Below are positions 17,967-26,789 of a stretch of 64,000 bases of DNA, piece after piece. Source of the stretch: a bacterium (lineage in GTDB: Bacteria; Bacteroidota; Ignavibacteria; Ignavibacteriales; Ignavibacteriaceae); NCBI GenBank assembly GCA_016716565.1, contig JADJWC010000001.1, positions 806,001 through 870,000 of the forward strand, read 5' to 3'. A program made the translations under genes and the position numbers. Position 1 is the first letter of the stretch; each line of letters begins with the position of its first letter. The notes under the pieces are model-generated. The model searched no databases. It was not told the DNA's origin and was given only the letters and a program-made list of their open reading frames with translations.

Positions 17967-20963
17967 ATGGATTACATAAAAGAATTTAAGAGTAATCCCG
18001 AAGCCGATTGGGTTGAGCATGGTTATGGAACCCGTTTTCAAGGTTTCCAGAACCTTATGCGTTTGCGTGTTACCAATATTCTGCTTGTTTCCAGTCTTTA
18101 CGATCTTTATCTCTTTGAGGAAGATGGTCGTCTTTACGAACTTATCCGTAATGAATACCAGGGGTTAAATCTAAGTCACTCACCGGAACTTACCAGGGTC
18201 TCCAGCGGTTATGATGCAATCAATCGTGTAAAGGAAGAAGGACGATACGATCTGATAATCTCAACTATGCATATCGAGGACATGACAGCTCTGAGTTTTG
18301 CCAAGCTTGTAAAGAATTCAGGTCTGGATGTTCCGATTGTTCTGCTTGCGCATGACAACAGAGAACTTAAAACTCTTCTATCTAACCCAGAAAGTTCTGT
18401 ATTCGAAAAAGTTTTTATATGGACGGGCGATTTCAGAATTATCATAGGGATAATAAAATATCTTGAAGACAAGCTCAACGTTGAACACGACAGTAAAATT
18501 GTTGGTGTTCAAAATGTAATTGTCATAGAAGACAGTGTAAGATACTATTCTGCTTTTCTTCCCATTATTTATACAGAGATGCTGAAACAAAGCCAAAGGT
18601 TGATTTCAGAAGGAATAAATCTCACTCATAAATATTTAAGGATGAGAGCAAGACCAAAAATTCTTCTTTGCACTACTTACGAAGAAGCGTGGGAACATTT
18701 TGATAAATACAAAGAGCTTGTCCTTGGTGTTATCTCAGATATTGCATTTCCTAAAAATGACGAGCTTGATGATACAGCCGGAATTAAATTTGCCAAAGCT
18801 GTAAAAGAAGCTGTTAGTGATATCCCTATACTTCTTACTTCTAATGATTCATCCAATGAAGAAGACGCGAAGAAAGCAGGCGCTGCTTTTATTCTGAAGG
18901 ATTCACCAATCCTTATAACAAGGCTCCAGCACTTTATGAACAACAATTTTGGTTTTGGTGATTTTATTTTCAAAACTTCAGATGGCATTGAAGTCGGCAG
19001 GGCGAACGATCTGAAAAGTTTGGAAGATCAGTTAAAGATTGTTCCTATTGAAAGTATTAAGTATCACGCAGAAAAAAATCATTTCTCCAACTGGTTTAAA
19101 GCACGAACGGAATTCTGGCTGGCTCATAAACTGAGACCCAGAAAAGTTTCTGATTATTCAACCGGTGATGCATTGAGAGAAGACCTGGTTCATTCGATCC
19201 ACAATTATCGAATGGCTCGTCAGCGTGGAATAATTACTGACTTTAACAAAGAAACATTTGATCCCGAAAGCAGCTTTGCCAGGATCGGCGGGGGTTCGCT
19301 TGGTGGAAAAGCCAGAGGTCTTGGTTTTGTTAATACTCTTATCAATGATTACCAGCTTCGCGATCAGTTTGAAGATGTTTTGATTTATGTTCCGCCGGCT
19401 GTTGTGCTGGGGACAAATGTCTTTGATGATTTTCTTGATATGAATAACCTGAGAAGTTTTGCATTACATTGTGAAAATGATGAAGAGATAACTCAAAAAT
19501 TTCTCGAAGCTTCAAAATTCCCTGAAGATATACTCGGCGACCTTGCAGCTTTTCTGGATATCATCCGCAATCCGCTCGCTGTAAGATCTTCAAGCTTGCT
19601 GGAGGATTCTCAGTATCATCCGTTTGCAGGTGTCTATCAGACTTACATGATTCCAAATGATAATGCCAATCCGCTGATTCGTCTAAACGATCTTCTCACC
19701 ACAATCAAAAGAGTTTATGCATCAACTTTCTATCAGAATGCAAAGAACTACATCAAGGTTACTTCTTACAGATCTGAAGAAGAAAAGATGGCTGTAATAA
19801 TTCAGAAAACGGTTGGAAATTATCACGAGAACAGATTTTATCCTGATTTTTCAGGTGTGGCGAAATCATATAATTTCTATCCATTGCCTCCACAAAAATC
19901 CACCGACGGAATTGTTTCAACTGCACTCGGTTTGGGTAAATGGGTTGTTGAAGGTGGTAATACAGTTAGATTCTGCCCTAAATATTCTACTGACCTGATT
20001 CAATTTCATTCGGTAAAAGAATCTCTCAACAGCAGCCAAATGGAATTTTTTGCTTTGCAGATTGATGAAAAAACTGATTTCGGAAATGTTACTTACGATA
20101 AGTTAGTAAAAACATTTCCATTGAGTGTTGCAGAAAAAGATGGACCGCTGAGATTTGTTGGTTCAACATACATCCCTGAGAATGATGCAATATACGATGG
20201 ACTCGGGAGGAACGGAATCCGACTTGTTACGTTTGGACCAGTACTCAGAAATAAAATTTTTCCGCTCGCAAATGTTCTTGAATTACTTCTTGAGATGGGA
20301 AACTGGGGAATGGGCACTCCGGTTGAAATTGAGTTTGCGGTTAACATATCAAAACCTTCAGGGAAAAAGAAAGAGTTTGGCTTGCTGCAGATGAGACCGC
20401 TGGTTGTTAGTCATGAATTTGAAGAATTAAAGCTCAACGACATGCCGAAAGATAAACTAATTTGTCAGAGCAATCAGGTGCTGGGTAATGGAATCATCAA
20501 GGATATCTGCGATGCTGTAGTTGTTGATTATAATTTGTTTGATCGTGCAAAAAGCAGGGAAGTAGCTGCGGAGATTTCGTCTTTAAACAATAAATTGATT
20601 GCGGAAGGAAAACCATATTTACTTGTAGGAGTTGGACGCTGGGGTTCGCTTGATCCGTGGCTTGGAATTCCTGTTACGTGGGAACAAATCGCAGGTGCAA
20701 GAGCAATTGTTGAAACATCTTTCAAAGATATGGCCGTTGAGCCTTCGCAAGGTTCACACTTCTTTCAGAACATAACTTCATTTATGATTGGATATTTTAC
20801 GGTGAACTCAACTCAGCAAAATGGTTTTGTAGATTGGGATTGGCTGCTTGCTCAGGATGCTGTTGAAAGCAAAGTATATACTAAACATATTAGATTTGAG
20901 AAGCCTGTTGTAATAAAAATGAACGGACACGAAAATAAAGGTATTATCATAAAACCCACTTGA
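17967..20963 (+). CDS. Receiver-receiver-PPDK_N protein, copy 2 (intact)
   Basis: 998 residues, no signal peptide. Receiver-like domain 1 (~30-165) is degenerate: the phosphoacceptor position reads STMHIED. Receiver-like domain 2 (~185-340) has IEDSVRYY, Asp258 in GVISDIAFP and Lys in FILKDSP, so it could be phosphorylated. A linker is followed by a pyruvate-phosphate-dikinase/PEP-synthase N-terminal ATP-binding domain (~430-815; GGGSLGGKARGLGF, Arg540 in LAVRSSSLLED, PFAGVYQTY, Arg810 in LLQMRPL). The last ~180 residues hold QVLGNGIIKD, VGRWGSLDPWLGIP and EPSQGSHFFQNI. This order recalls the swivelling phosphohistidine domain, with His931 as a candidate, but the match is weak. The PEP-binding barrel is absent. 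It is not a standard PEP synthase. The role is unknown: regulatory or phosphotransfer. Confidence 0.82.
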   Translation: MDYIKEFKSNPEADWVEHGYGTRFQGFQNLMRLRVTNILLVSSLYDLYLFEEDGRLYELIRNEYQGLNLSHSPELTRVSSGYDAINRVKEEGRYDLIISTMHIEDMTALSFAKLVKNSGLDVPIVLLAHDNRELKTLLSNPESSVFEKVFIWTGDFRIIIGIIKYLEDKLNVEHDSKIVGVQNVIVIEDSVRYYSAFLPIIYTEMLKQSQRLISEGINLTHKYLRMRARPKILLCTTYEEAWEHFDKYKELVLGVISDIAFPKNDELDDTAGIKFAKAVKEAVSDIPILLTSNDSSNEEDAKKAGAAFILKDSPILITRLQHFMNNNFGFGDFIFKTSDGIEVGRANDLKSLEDQLKIVPIESIKYHAEKNHFSNWFKARTEFWLAHKLRPRKVSDYSTGDALREDLVHSIHNYRMARQRGIITDFNKETFDPESSFARIGGGSLGGKARGLGFVNTLINDYQLRDQFEDVLIYVPPAVVLGTNVFDDFLDMNNLRSFALHCENDEEITQKFLEASKFPEDILGDLAAFLDIIRNPLAVRSSSLLEDSQYHPFAGVYQTYMIPNDNANPLIRLNDLLTTIKRVYASTFYQNAKNYIKVTSYRSEEEKMAVIIQKTVGNYHENRFYPDFSGVAKSYNFYPLPPQKSTDGIVSTALGLGKWVVEGGNTVRFCPKYSTDLIQFHSVKESLNSSQMEFFALQIDEKTDFGNVTYDKLVKTFPLSVAEKDGPLRFVGSTYIPENDAIYDGLGRNGIRLVTFGPVLRNKIFPLANVLELLLEMGNWGMGTPVEIEFAVNISKPSGKKKEFGLLQMRPLVVSHEFEELKLNDMPKDKLICQSNQVLGNGIIKDICDAVVVDYNLFDRAKSREVAAEISSLNNKLIAEGKPYLLVGVGRWGSLDPWLGIPVTWEQIAGARAIVETSFKDMAVEPSQGSHFFQNITSFMIGYFTVNSTQQNGFVDWDWLLAQDAVESKVYTKHIRFEKPVVIKMNGHENKGIIIKPT

Positions 20964-20986
20964 AATTAGAAAATTTGGAGTAGCAC

Positions 20987-21190
20987 TTGGCGGAAGAAAA
21001 TAAAATAACAAGAGAAGAAGTTCCGGATGCCTGTCCGCACTGCGGCAACAAGTTATCGCCGTGGCAACAGGTTCTTCTTGCAACAGACAGGGCGCTTGTC
21101 TGCAAGAAGTGCTGGTACAGAATTATTTTGGATGTAAACCCAATCTCAACTAAAACAGATTCAGATAAAAAGAATAAAGGTTCAAAGTAA
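20987..21190 (+). CDS. Zinc-ribbon mini-protein
   Basis: 67 residues with a CPHC...CKKC pair (spacing ~24) that should bind one zinc. The C-terminal tail is Lys/Ser-rich. The start is TTG with GGAG 7 bases upstream. Its stop overlaps the start of the third glutamate dehydrogenase (TAATG), so the two are translationally coupled. No known family was recognised. A small metal-binding accessory or regulator of the neighbouring dehydrogenase is one inference. Confidence 0.68.
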   Translation: MAEENKITREEVPDACPHCGNKLSPWQQVLLATDRALVCKKCWYRIILDVNPISTKTDSDKKNKGSK

Positions 21191-22437
21191 TGGAATCCTA
21201 CAATTCATTTAAAGTCGCACGTCAGCAGGTTTTAGAAGCAGCTAAAATTCTTAACCTTGATGATGCAACAACAGAATTTTTAAGCACACCTCAGCAGGAA
21301 GTAAATGTCACTATACCGGTCAAAATGGATTCGGGTGAAACAAAAATATTTTATGCTTTCAGAATTCAATACAACCATGCAAGAGGTCCGGCAAAAGGAG
21401 GAATCCGATTTCATCCGGAAGAAACGGTCGATACTATTCGCGCTCTTGCCTGCTGGATGACTTGGAAGACTGCAGTTGTCGATCTGCCTCTAGGCGGAAG
21501 TAAAGGTGGTGTGCGCTGCAATCCAAAACAATTATCAGAAACTGAACTTGAAAGAGTATCGAGAGAATATATCCGTGCAATTTCCCCGATGCTCGGAGTG
21601 GATATTGATGTCCCCGCGACAGATGTTTACACAAATCCGCAAACAATGGCATGGATGATGGATGAGTACGAAACCATAACAAAACGGCATAGTCCCGGTG
21701 TTTTCACAGATAAACCTTTGCAAGTTGGAGGTACAGAAGGAAGAAGAGATGCAACTGCCAGAGGAGGAATAATAACAGTTCGTGAAGCATGCAAAGCTTA
21801 CGGATTCGATCCGAATAAAGAATTTGCAATACAGGGATTTGGAGATGCCGGACAGAGAGCTGCGCTTCTTCACAAAGAAATGCTGGGTGGTGGAAAATTA
21901 ATTGCTGCGAGTGATTCACGCGGAGCAATTGTAAACAAGAACGGATTAGATCCTGAAGAACTTGTACATCATAAGCTTAAAACCGGATCGGTAATGAAGT
22001 TTCCGGGAAGCAAAGAAATTCCACATGAAGAATTATTGGAGCTTGATGTTGAAATTCTCTATCCCGCAGCTCTTGAAAATGCAATCAATATAAAAAATGC
22101 AAAAAACATAAAAGCTCGTGTTGTGTGCGAACTTGCGAATGGTCCAACCACTCCTGAAGCGGATTTAATTTTATTTAAAAATAACGTTCACGTTATTCCT
22201 GATATACTTGCAAGTGCAGGAGGTGTAACAGTTTCATACTTTGAGATGGTTCAGGATAAGTCTCTTTTCTTCTGGGAGGAAGACGAAGTTCATAAACAAC
22301 TAGATAGAAAATTAACTCTTGCTTACAAAAGAGTTCAGGAAGCTATAAAAGAAAAGAAAGTTCATCCACGTCTTGCAGCAATGCTCGTCGGTGTTGCTCG
22401 CGTTGCACAGGCTTGTCAGCTCAGAGGATGGGTTTAA
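21190..22437 (+). CDS. Glu/Leu/Phe/Val dehydrogenase (third GDH-family enzyme)
   Basis: 415 residues of the shorter bacterial/archaeal GDH type: YNHARGPAKGGIRFHP, catalytic Lys in DLPLGGSKGGVRC, Asp in IDVPATDVYT, Rossmann motif QGFGDAGQRAA, ASDSRGAI, ELANGPTTPEAD and ILASAGGVTVSYFEM. It is clearly a different subfamily from the two 450-residue copies upstream. Glutamate is the most likely substrate because PAKGGIRFHP and the TDVYT motifs match GDH, but other amino acids cannot be ruled out. Coenzyme use is not clear from sequence. Its start overlaps the stop of the zinc-ribbon gene. Confidence 0.92.
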   Translation: MESYNSFKVARQQVLEAAKILNLDDATTEFLSTPQQEVNVTIPVKMDSGETKIFYAFRIQYNHARGPAKGGIRFHPEETVDTIRALACWMTWKTAVVDLPLGGSKGGVRCNPKQLSETELERVSREYIRAISPMLGVDIDVPATDVYTNPQTMAWMMDEYETITKRHSPGVFTDKPLQVGGTEGRRDATARGGIITVREACKAYGFDPNKEFAIQGFGDAGQRAALLHKEMLGGGKLIAASDSRGAIVNKNGLDPEELVHHKLKTGSVMKFPGSKEIPHEELLELDVEILYPAALENAINIKNAKNIKARVVCELANGPTTPEADLILFKNNVHVIPDILASAGGVTVSYFEMVQDKSLFFWEEDEVHKQLDRKLTLAYKRVQEAIKEKKVHPRLAAMLVGVARVAQACQLRGWV

Positions 22438-22724
22438 ACTAATCGAATCCTTTTTATCTGACCATTTTTTTGATTGCAGAAAAATATTTTCAATTAATCC
22501 TTTCTAATTAGCAATAGTTTATTTGCTTTCTGCCAAATAAAAATATTTAGTTCTCGCTTCAGAAATAACATTTTTCATCTGTAAAAGATTATCAACTAAG
22601 AATATTTCTTAACATTTTCTATTTACAAATTTTTTTTACGAAGTTTGGGTGTAATTATTTCGGTTTTTTCTGATGAATGCTTCTTGCGCTAATCAAATCC
22701 TCTCACAACTACTGAGGCCAAACT

Positions 22725-23573
22725 ATGACTACTCTAACACCCGCCTCTGAAAAAGAAAAAATAAAAGCTCGTGAAGGAATAATTTCCATTCTCGAAGATA
22801 TCCAGGCTAAATACGGATATCTGCCTGAGAAGGAGCTTAGATCTGTTTCAGAGGTGACTGGAAAATCTCTCGTAGATATTTACGGAGTTGCAACTTTTTA
22901 TAAATCATTCAGCCTGAAACCTCGCGGCAAACATGTAGTTTCTGTTTGTCTTGGTACAGCTTGCCATGTCAGAGGAGGACCAACCATCAAGAAGGAGTTT
23001 GAGCACCGGCTGAATGTTCGACCGGGTGAAACGACTGCTGATAAAGAATTCACCCTTGAAACTGTAGCCTGTCTCGGAGCCTGTGCATTAGGACCGATAG
23101 TAGTTGCAGACGGTCATTACTTCTCCAAAGTCATCACACCAAAAGTAAAACAAATCTTAGATAAAACACGCGAAGGATTAGATAAAGTAGAAATTCAAAC
23201 TGATCAAAGAATATTTCCTGTTGAAATAAGTTGTGCACGATGTAATCATAGCTTGATGGATACAGAACATCTGGTCGATTATCATCCTTCCATACGAGTT
23301 ACAATTTCATTTGAAAGAAAGCACGGCTGGTTGAGATTGTCAAGTTTGTATGGCAGCTACAATATAGAATCTGAATATGAAATACCGGAAGATACTGTTG
23401 TGAATTTTTTCTGTCCTCACTGCCACACCGAACTAAGAGGCGCCGCAAATTGTGTTGAATGTGGTTCGCCTATGGTACCAATGATCGTGAAAGGCGGCGG
23501 CGTTATTCAGATATGTTCAAAGAGGGGCTGTAAAGGACATATGCTTGATCTCTCAGGAGGTATTTATGGATAA
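22725..23573 (+). CDS. NuoE-like [2Fe-2S] subunit with C-terminal zinc-ribbon extension
   Basis: 282 residues. The first ~155 are NuoE/HydC-like: helical region, YGVATFYKSFSLKP, CLGTAC and ACLGACALGP, giving the four Cys of a thioredoxin-like [2Fe-2S] domain. The last ~120 residues are an extension not found in standard NuoE. It holds several Cys pairs (CARCNHSL, CPHCHTEL, CVECGSPM, CSKRGCKGH), which suggest zinc-ribbon or extra metal sites. It is the first gene of a four-gene operon with NuoF/GltD, HoxU-like and glutamate synthase genes. The start follows the conventional MTTLTPAS; the preceding region has an ACTGAGGCC ribosome-binding site. Confidence 0.88.
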   Translation: MTTLTPASEKEKIKAREGIISILEDIQAKYGYLPEKELRSVSEVTGKSLVDIYGVATFYKSFSLKPRGKHVVSVCLGTACHVRGGPTIKKEFEHRLNVRPGETTADKEFTLETVACLGACALGPIVVADGHYFSKVITPKVKQILDKTREGLDKVEIQTDQRIFPVEISCARCNHSLMDTEHLVDYHPSIRVTISFERKHGWLRLSSLYGSYNIESEYEIPEDTVVNFFCPHCHTELRGAANCVECGSPMVPMIVKGGGVIQICSKRGCKGHMLDLSGGIYG

Positions 23574-23615
23574 TAATCGTTTAATAAATTCTGAATTTAT
23601 CTTGGGGGTTTGGTT

Positions 23616-26600
23616 ATGTCAACATTAAAATCTATTTATGAATTTAGAGAGCTTAAAAGCAGAATTAAAGCCGATCGTGATACCAGCATTCCGACAATTG
23701 TCATTTCTGCAGGAACATGCGGACAAGCAAGCGGTGCTAACGACCTTATCCGAATAGCAAAGCGCGAATTAATTTCGAACGGTTTGACTAACAGAATTCA
23801 CCTCCGAATTACCGGTTGTCACGGCTTTTGCGAAATGGAACCATCAGTTCTGATAGAACCATCACGTGTGTTTTACCCGAAGGTATCAACAGAAAACATG
23901 AGCAAAATCATCAAATCAATTTACCGGGAAGAAATTTTAGACGATCTGCTTTTTCATGATCCTGAAACCGGCAAACCGATTTTAAGACAGGATGATATTC
24001 CATTTTATAAAAAACAAAAACGAACTTTGCTTTCAATGAATGAAAAGATAGATCCGATTCGTTTATTTGATTATCTGGAAACAGGCGGTTACGATTCATT
24101 TGTTAAAGTGCTGGAAGCAGCAAATCCAAACTGGGTTGTTCAGGAAGTTAAGCATTCAGGCTTGCGTGGTCGTGGCGGCGGCGGTTTTGCAACCGGAACA
24201 AAATGGGAAATGCTTGCGACACAAAGAAACGGAAGAGAAAAATATCTTGTTTGCAATGCTGATGAAGGAGATCCCGGTGCATATATGGATCGAAGCTTGC
24301 TTGAAGGTAATCCTCATAGCATCATTGAAGGGATGTTGATTGGTGCATTTGCAACAGGTGCTACAAACGGAATAGTTTATGTTCGAAATGAATATCCTCT
24401 TGCAATTAAGCATTTAATAATTGCATTAAGAGTTGCCCACGAATATGGATTGCTTGGAAATAATATTCTTGGAACTGGTTTCTCTTTTGATATCACAATT
24501 GTAAGAGGTGCAGGTGCTTTTGTTTGCGGTGAAGAAACAGCTCTCATCAGATCAGTCGAAGGTAAGATGGGAGAACCACGTCAGCGACCACCGTTCCCGA
24601 TTGAAAAAGGTATTTATGGAAAACCAACAGCAATCAATAATGTAGAAACATGGGCTAACATTCCCCTGATTCTGAAACTGGGTGCCAAGGAATATTCAAA
24701 AATCGGAACACCAAAAAATTCCGGAACGAAAATATTTAGTCTTGTTGGAAAAGTTAAGAACACCGGATTAGTGGAAGTTCCGATGGGAATATCAATTAAA
24801 GAAATTATTTTTGATATCGGTGGAGGTGCATCAACCAGAGCAAAGATTAAAGCTGTGCAAACAGGTGGACCATCAGGTGGATGCATCCCGATTGAAAAAT
24901 TTAATCTGCCTATAGATTACGATAGTTTGTCTGCTGCCGGTTCTATTATGGGTTCCGGTGGAATGATTGTTATGGATGAAAGAACCTGCATGGTTGATGT
25001 AGCAAAATACTTTACTCATTTCTTAAAAGATGAATCTTGCGGAAAGTGTTTTGTGTGCAGAAAAGGAACCCAGCGAATGTATGAATTGCTTGAAGACATT
25101 TCAATGGGACTTGGAACAATTGAGAAATTAGATTTACTCGAAGAGCTTGCAAACGTTGTTAAAGATTCTTCAATGTGCGGCTTAGGTCAGACAGCAGCCA
25201 ACCCGGTTTTATCAACGATTAAATATTATCGGCACGAGTATCTAGAACACATTCATCATAAAAAATGCCGTGCAGGAGTTTGCAGAGATCTTGTAGGCGC
25301 TCCATGCCAATCGGCTTGCCCAATAGGTACAGAAGCATGGAGATACATTGCCCACATCGCTGTTGGTGAATATGAAAAAGCTTATACAGCAATTCGTGAA
25401 GCAAATCCGTTCCCATCTGTTTGTGCAAGAGTATGCAGCCATCCATGCGAATATATGTGCAGGTCAGGAACGAGCGGTGGACAAGCAATTGCAATTCGCG
25501 CTCTCAAACGATTTATAACTGACAGAATTGAACCTTCAACTTATAAACCTGTCAGAGAAAAAGACAGTAAAAAATCAAAATTTAAAGTTGCTGTAATTGG
25601 TTCAGGTCCAGCCGGATTAACTGCTGCTCATTACTTATCACTTAAAGGCTATAAAATCACTGTATATGAAAAAGATGAAATTCCTGGCGGAATGTTAACC
25701 ACAGGTATACCATCGTACAGACTTCCGAGAGATGTTATCAATAAAGAAATAGACGCGCTGATTGATAAGAACATCACTCTGAAAACTAATTCTGTTCTCG
25801 GCAGAGATTTTACCGTCGATGAATTATTTGAGCAGGGATACAATGCTGTATTCCTCGCAATGGGCGCTCACAAAAGTAAATTACTGAATATTGAAGGCGA
25901 AGATCTTGCCGGAGTATATCCTGCAATTGAATTTCTGAAAGAGTTCAACTTGCACGGAAAGAATCTTGCTAAGGGACGTGTTGGAGTAATCGGCGGTGGT
26001 GATTCAGCGATTGATGCTGCACGAGTTTCACTAAGACAAAAGGATGTCAAAAGTGTTACACTTCTTTACAGAAGAACACGCCAGGAAATGCCGGCACTTC
26101 AGCATGAAATTGATGCGGCAATTGAAGAAGGTGTCAAACTTGTAACATTGGTATCGCCTATAAAAATTCATTCGGAACATAATCATCTTTCAGGAGTTGA
26201 GTTCATTAAGAATAAACTTGGCGATGTAGATTCAAGCGGAAGAAGAAATCCTGTCCCAATTCCGGGTTCTGAAGAATTTATGTTCTTCGATACACTCATT
26301 ATTACGATCGGCGACACACCTGATGTTGATTATATCTCGTCAATGAATATCAACGTAAGCAAATGGGGAACTTTGATAGTTGATGAAGATACACTTGAAA
26401 CAAATCGTGATGGAGTATTTGCAGGAGGTGATGTCGTCACAGGTCCAAACACAGTTGTTGATGCGATAGCTGCAGGAAAGAAAGTGGCGATAATGATTGA
26501 TAGGTATTTAATGCAGGAAGAATTAAGACAGCCGCCTGAAGTTCGTTTACCAAACATTTACGTACCACCCGTTGAGGTTTCGGAAGAAGAGACGAAGAGA

Positions 26601-26789
26601 GTTTCACTTCCAACTATTCCGGTAGAAGAAAGAAAGTCGAGCCTGCACGAAGTAGAGCTGACTCTTTCTGCTGATCAGGCTAAGTATGAAGCACACCGGT
26701 GTATGAGATGTGATCTCGAATTTATCCACGAACAAAAGGATGAGAAAAAATTAACACTCATCGAAAGCGAGGATATCTACCATGGTTAA
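23616..26789 (+). CDS. NuoF/HydB-like flavoprotein fused to GltD-like NAD(P)H oxidoreductase
   Basis: 1057 residues from the ATG at 23616 (GGGGG 8 bases upstream; a TTG at 23610 was rejected). Order: thioredoxin-like [2Fe-2S] domain (~25-110; AGTCGQASG, TGCHGFCEMEP), NuoF FMN/NADH domain (~145-400; GLRGRGGGGFATGTKW, NADEGDPGAYMD, GAFVCGEETALI), SLBB, then the N3-type [4Fe-4S] site (CGKCFVCRKGT and a distal Cys). Next is a GltD/NfnB-like module: Cys-rich start (CQSACPIGTEAW, CARVCSHPCEYMC, ~560-625), FAD fold GSGPAGLTAAH (~658), GIPSYRLPRDV and NAD(P) fold GVIGGGDSAIDAA (~789). The fusion joins the HydB-type diaphorase and the GltD electron input in one chain. It overlaps the next gene by 8 bases. 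Confidence 0.93.
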   Translation: MSTLKSIYEFRELKSRIKADRDTSIPTIVISAGTCGQASGANDLIRIAKRELISNGLTNRIHLRITGCHGFCEMEPSVLIEPSRVFYPKVSTENMSKIIKSIYREEILDDLLFHDPETGKPILRQDDIPFYKKQKRTLLSMNEKIDPIRLFDYLETGGYDSFVKVLEAANPNWVVQEVKHSGLRGRGGGGFATGTKWEMLATQRNGREKYLVCNADEGDPGAYMDRSLLEGNPHSIIEGMLIGAFATGATNGIVYVRNEYPLAIKHLIIALRVAHEYGLLGNNILGTGFSFDITIVRGAGAFVCGEETALIRSVEGKMGEPRQRPPFPIEKGIYGKPTAINNVETWANIPLILKLGAKEYSKIGTPKNSGTKIFSLVGKVKNTGLVEVPMGISIKEIIFDIGGGASTRAKIKAVQTGGPSGGCIPIEKFNLPIDYDSLSAAGSIMGSGGMIVMDERTCMVDVAKYFTHFLKDESCGKCFVCRKGTQRMYELLEDISMGLGTIEKLDLLEELANVVKDSSMCGLGQTAANPVLSTIKYYRHEYLEHIHHKKCRAGVCRDLVGAPCQSACPIGTEAWRYIAHIAVGEYEKAYTAIREANPFPSVCARVCSHPCEYMCRSGTSGGQAIAIRALKRFITDRIEPSTYKPVREKDSKKSKFKVAVIGSGPAGLTAAHYLSLKGYKITVYEKDEIPGGMLTTGIPSYRLPRDVINKEIDALIDKNITLKTNSVLGRDFTVDELFEQGYNAVFLAMGAHKSKLLNIEGEDLAGVYPAIEFLKEFNLHGKNLAKGRVGVIGGGDSAIDAARVSLRQKDVKSVTLLYRRTRQEMPALQHEIDAAIEEGVKLVTLVSPIKIHSEHNHLSGVEFIKNKLGDVDSSGRRNPVPIPGSEEFMFFDTLIITIGDTPDVDYISSMNINVSKWGTLIVDEDTLETNRDGVFAGGDVVTGPNTVVDAIAAGKKVAIMIDRYLMQEELRQPPEVRLPNIYVPPVEVSEEETKRVSLPTIPVEERKSSLHEVELTLSADQAKYEAHRCMRCDLEFIHEQKDEKKLTLIESEDIYHG

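Noticed and set aside
17967..20963. Ordinary PEP synthase or pyruvate phosphate dikinase
   Set aside because: The PEP-binding barrel is missing and two receiver-like domains precede the nucleotide-binding domain.
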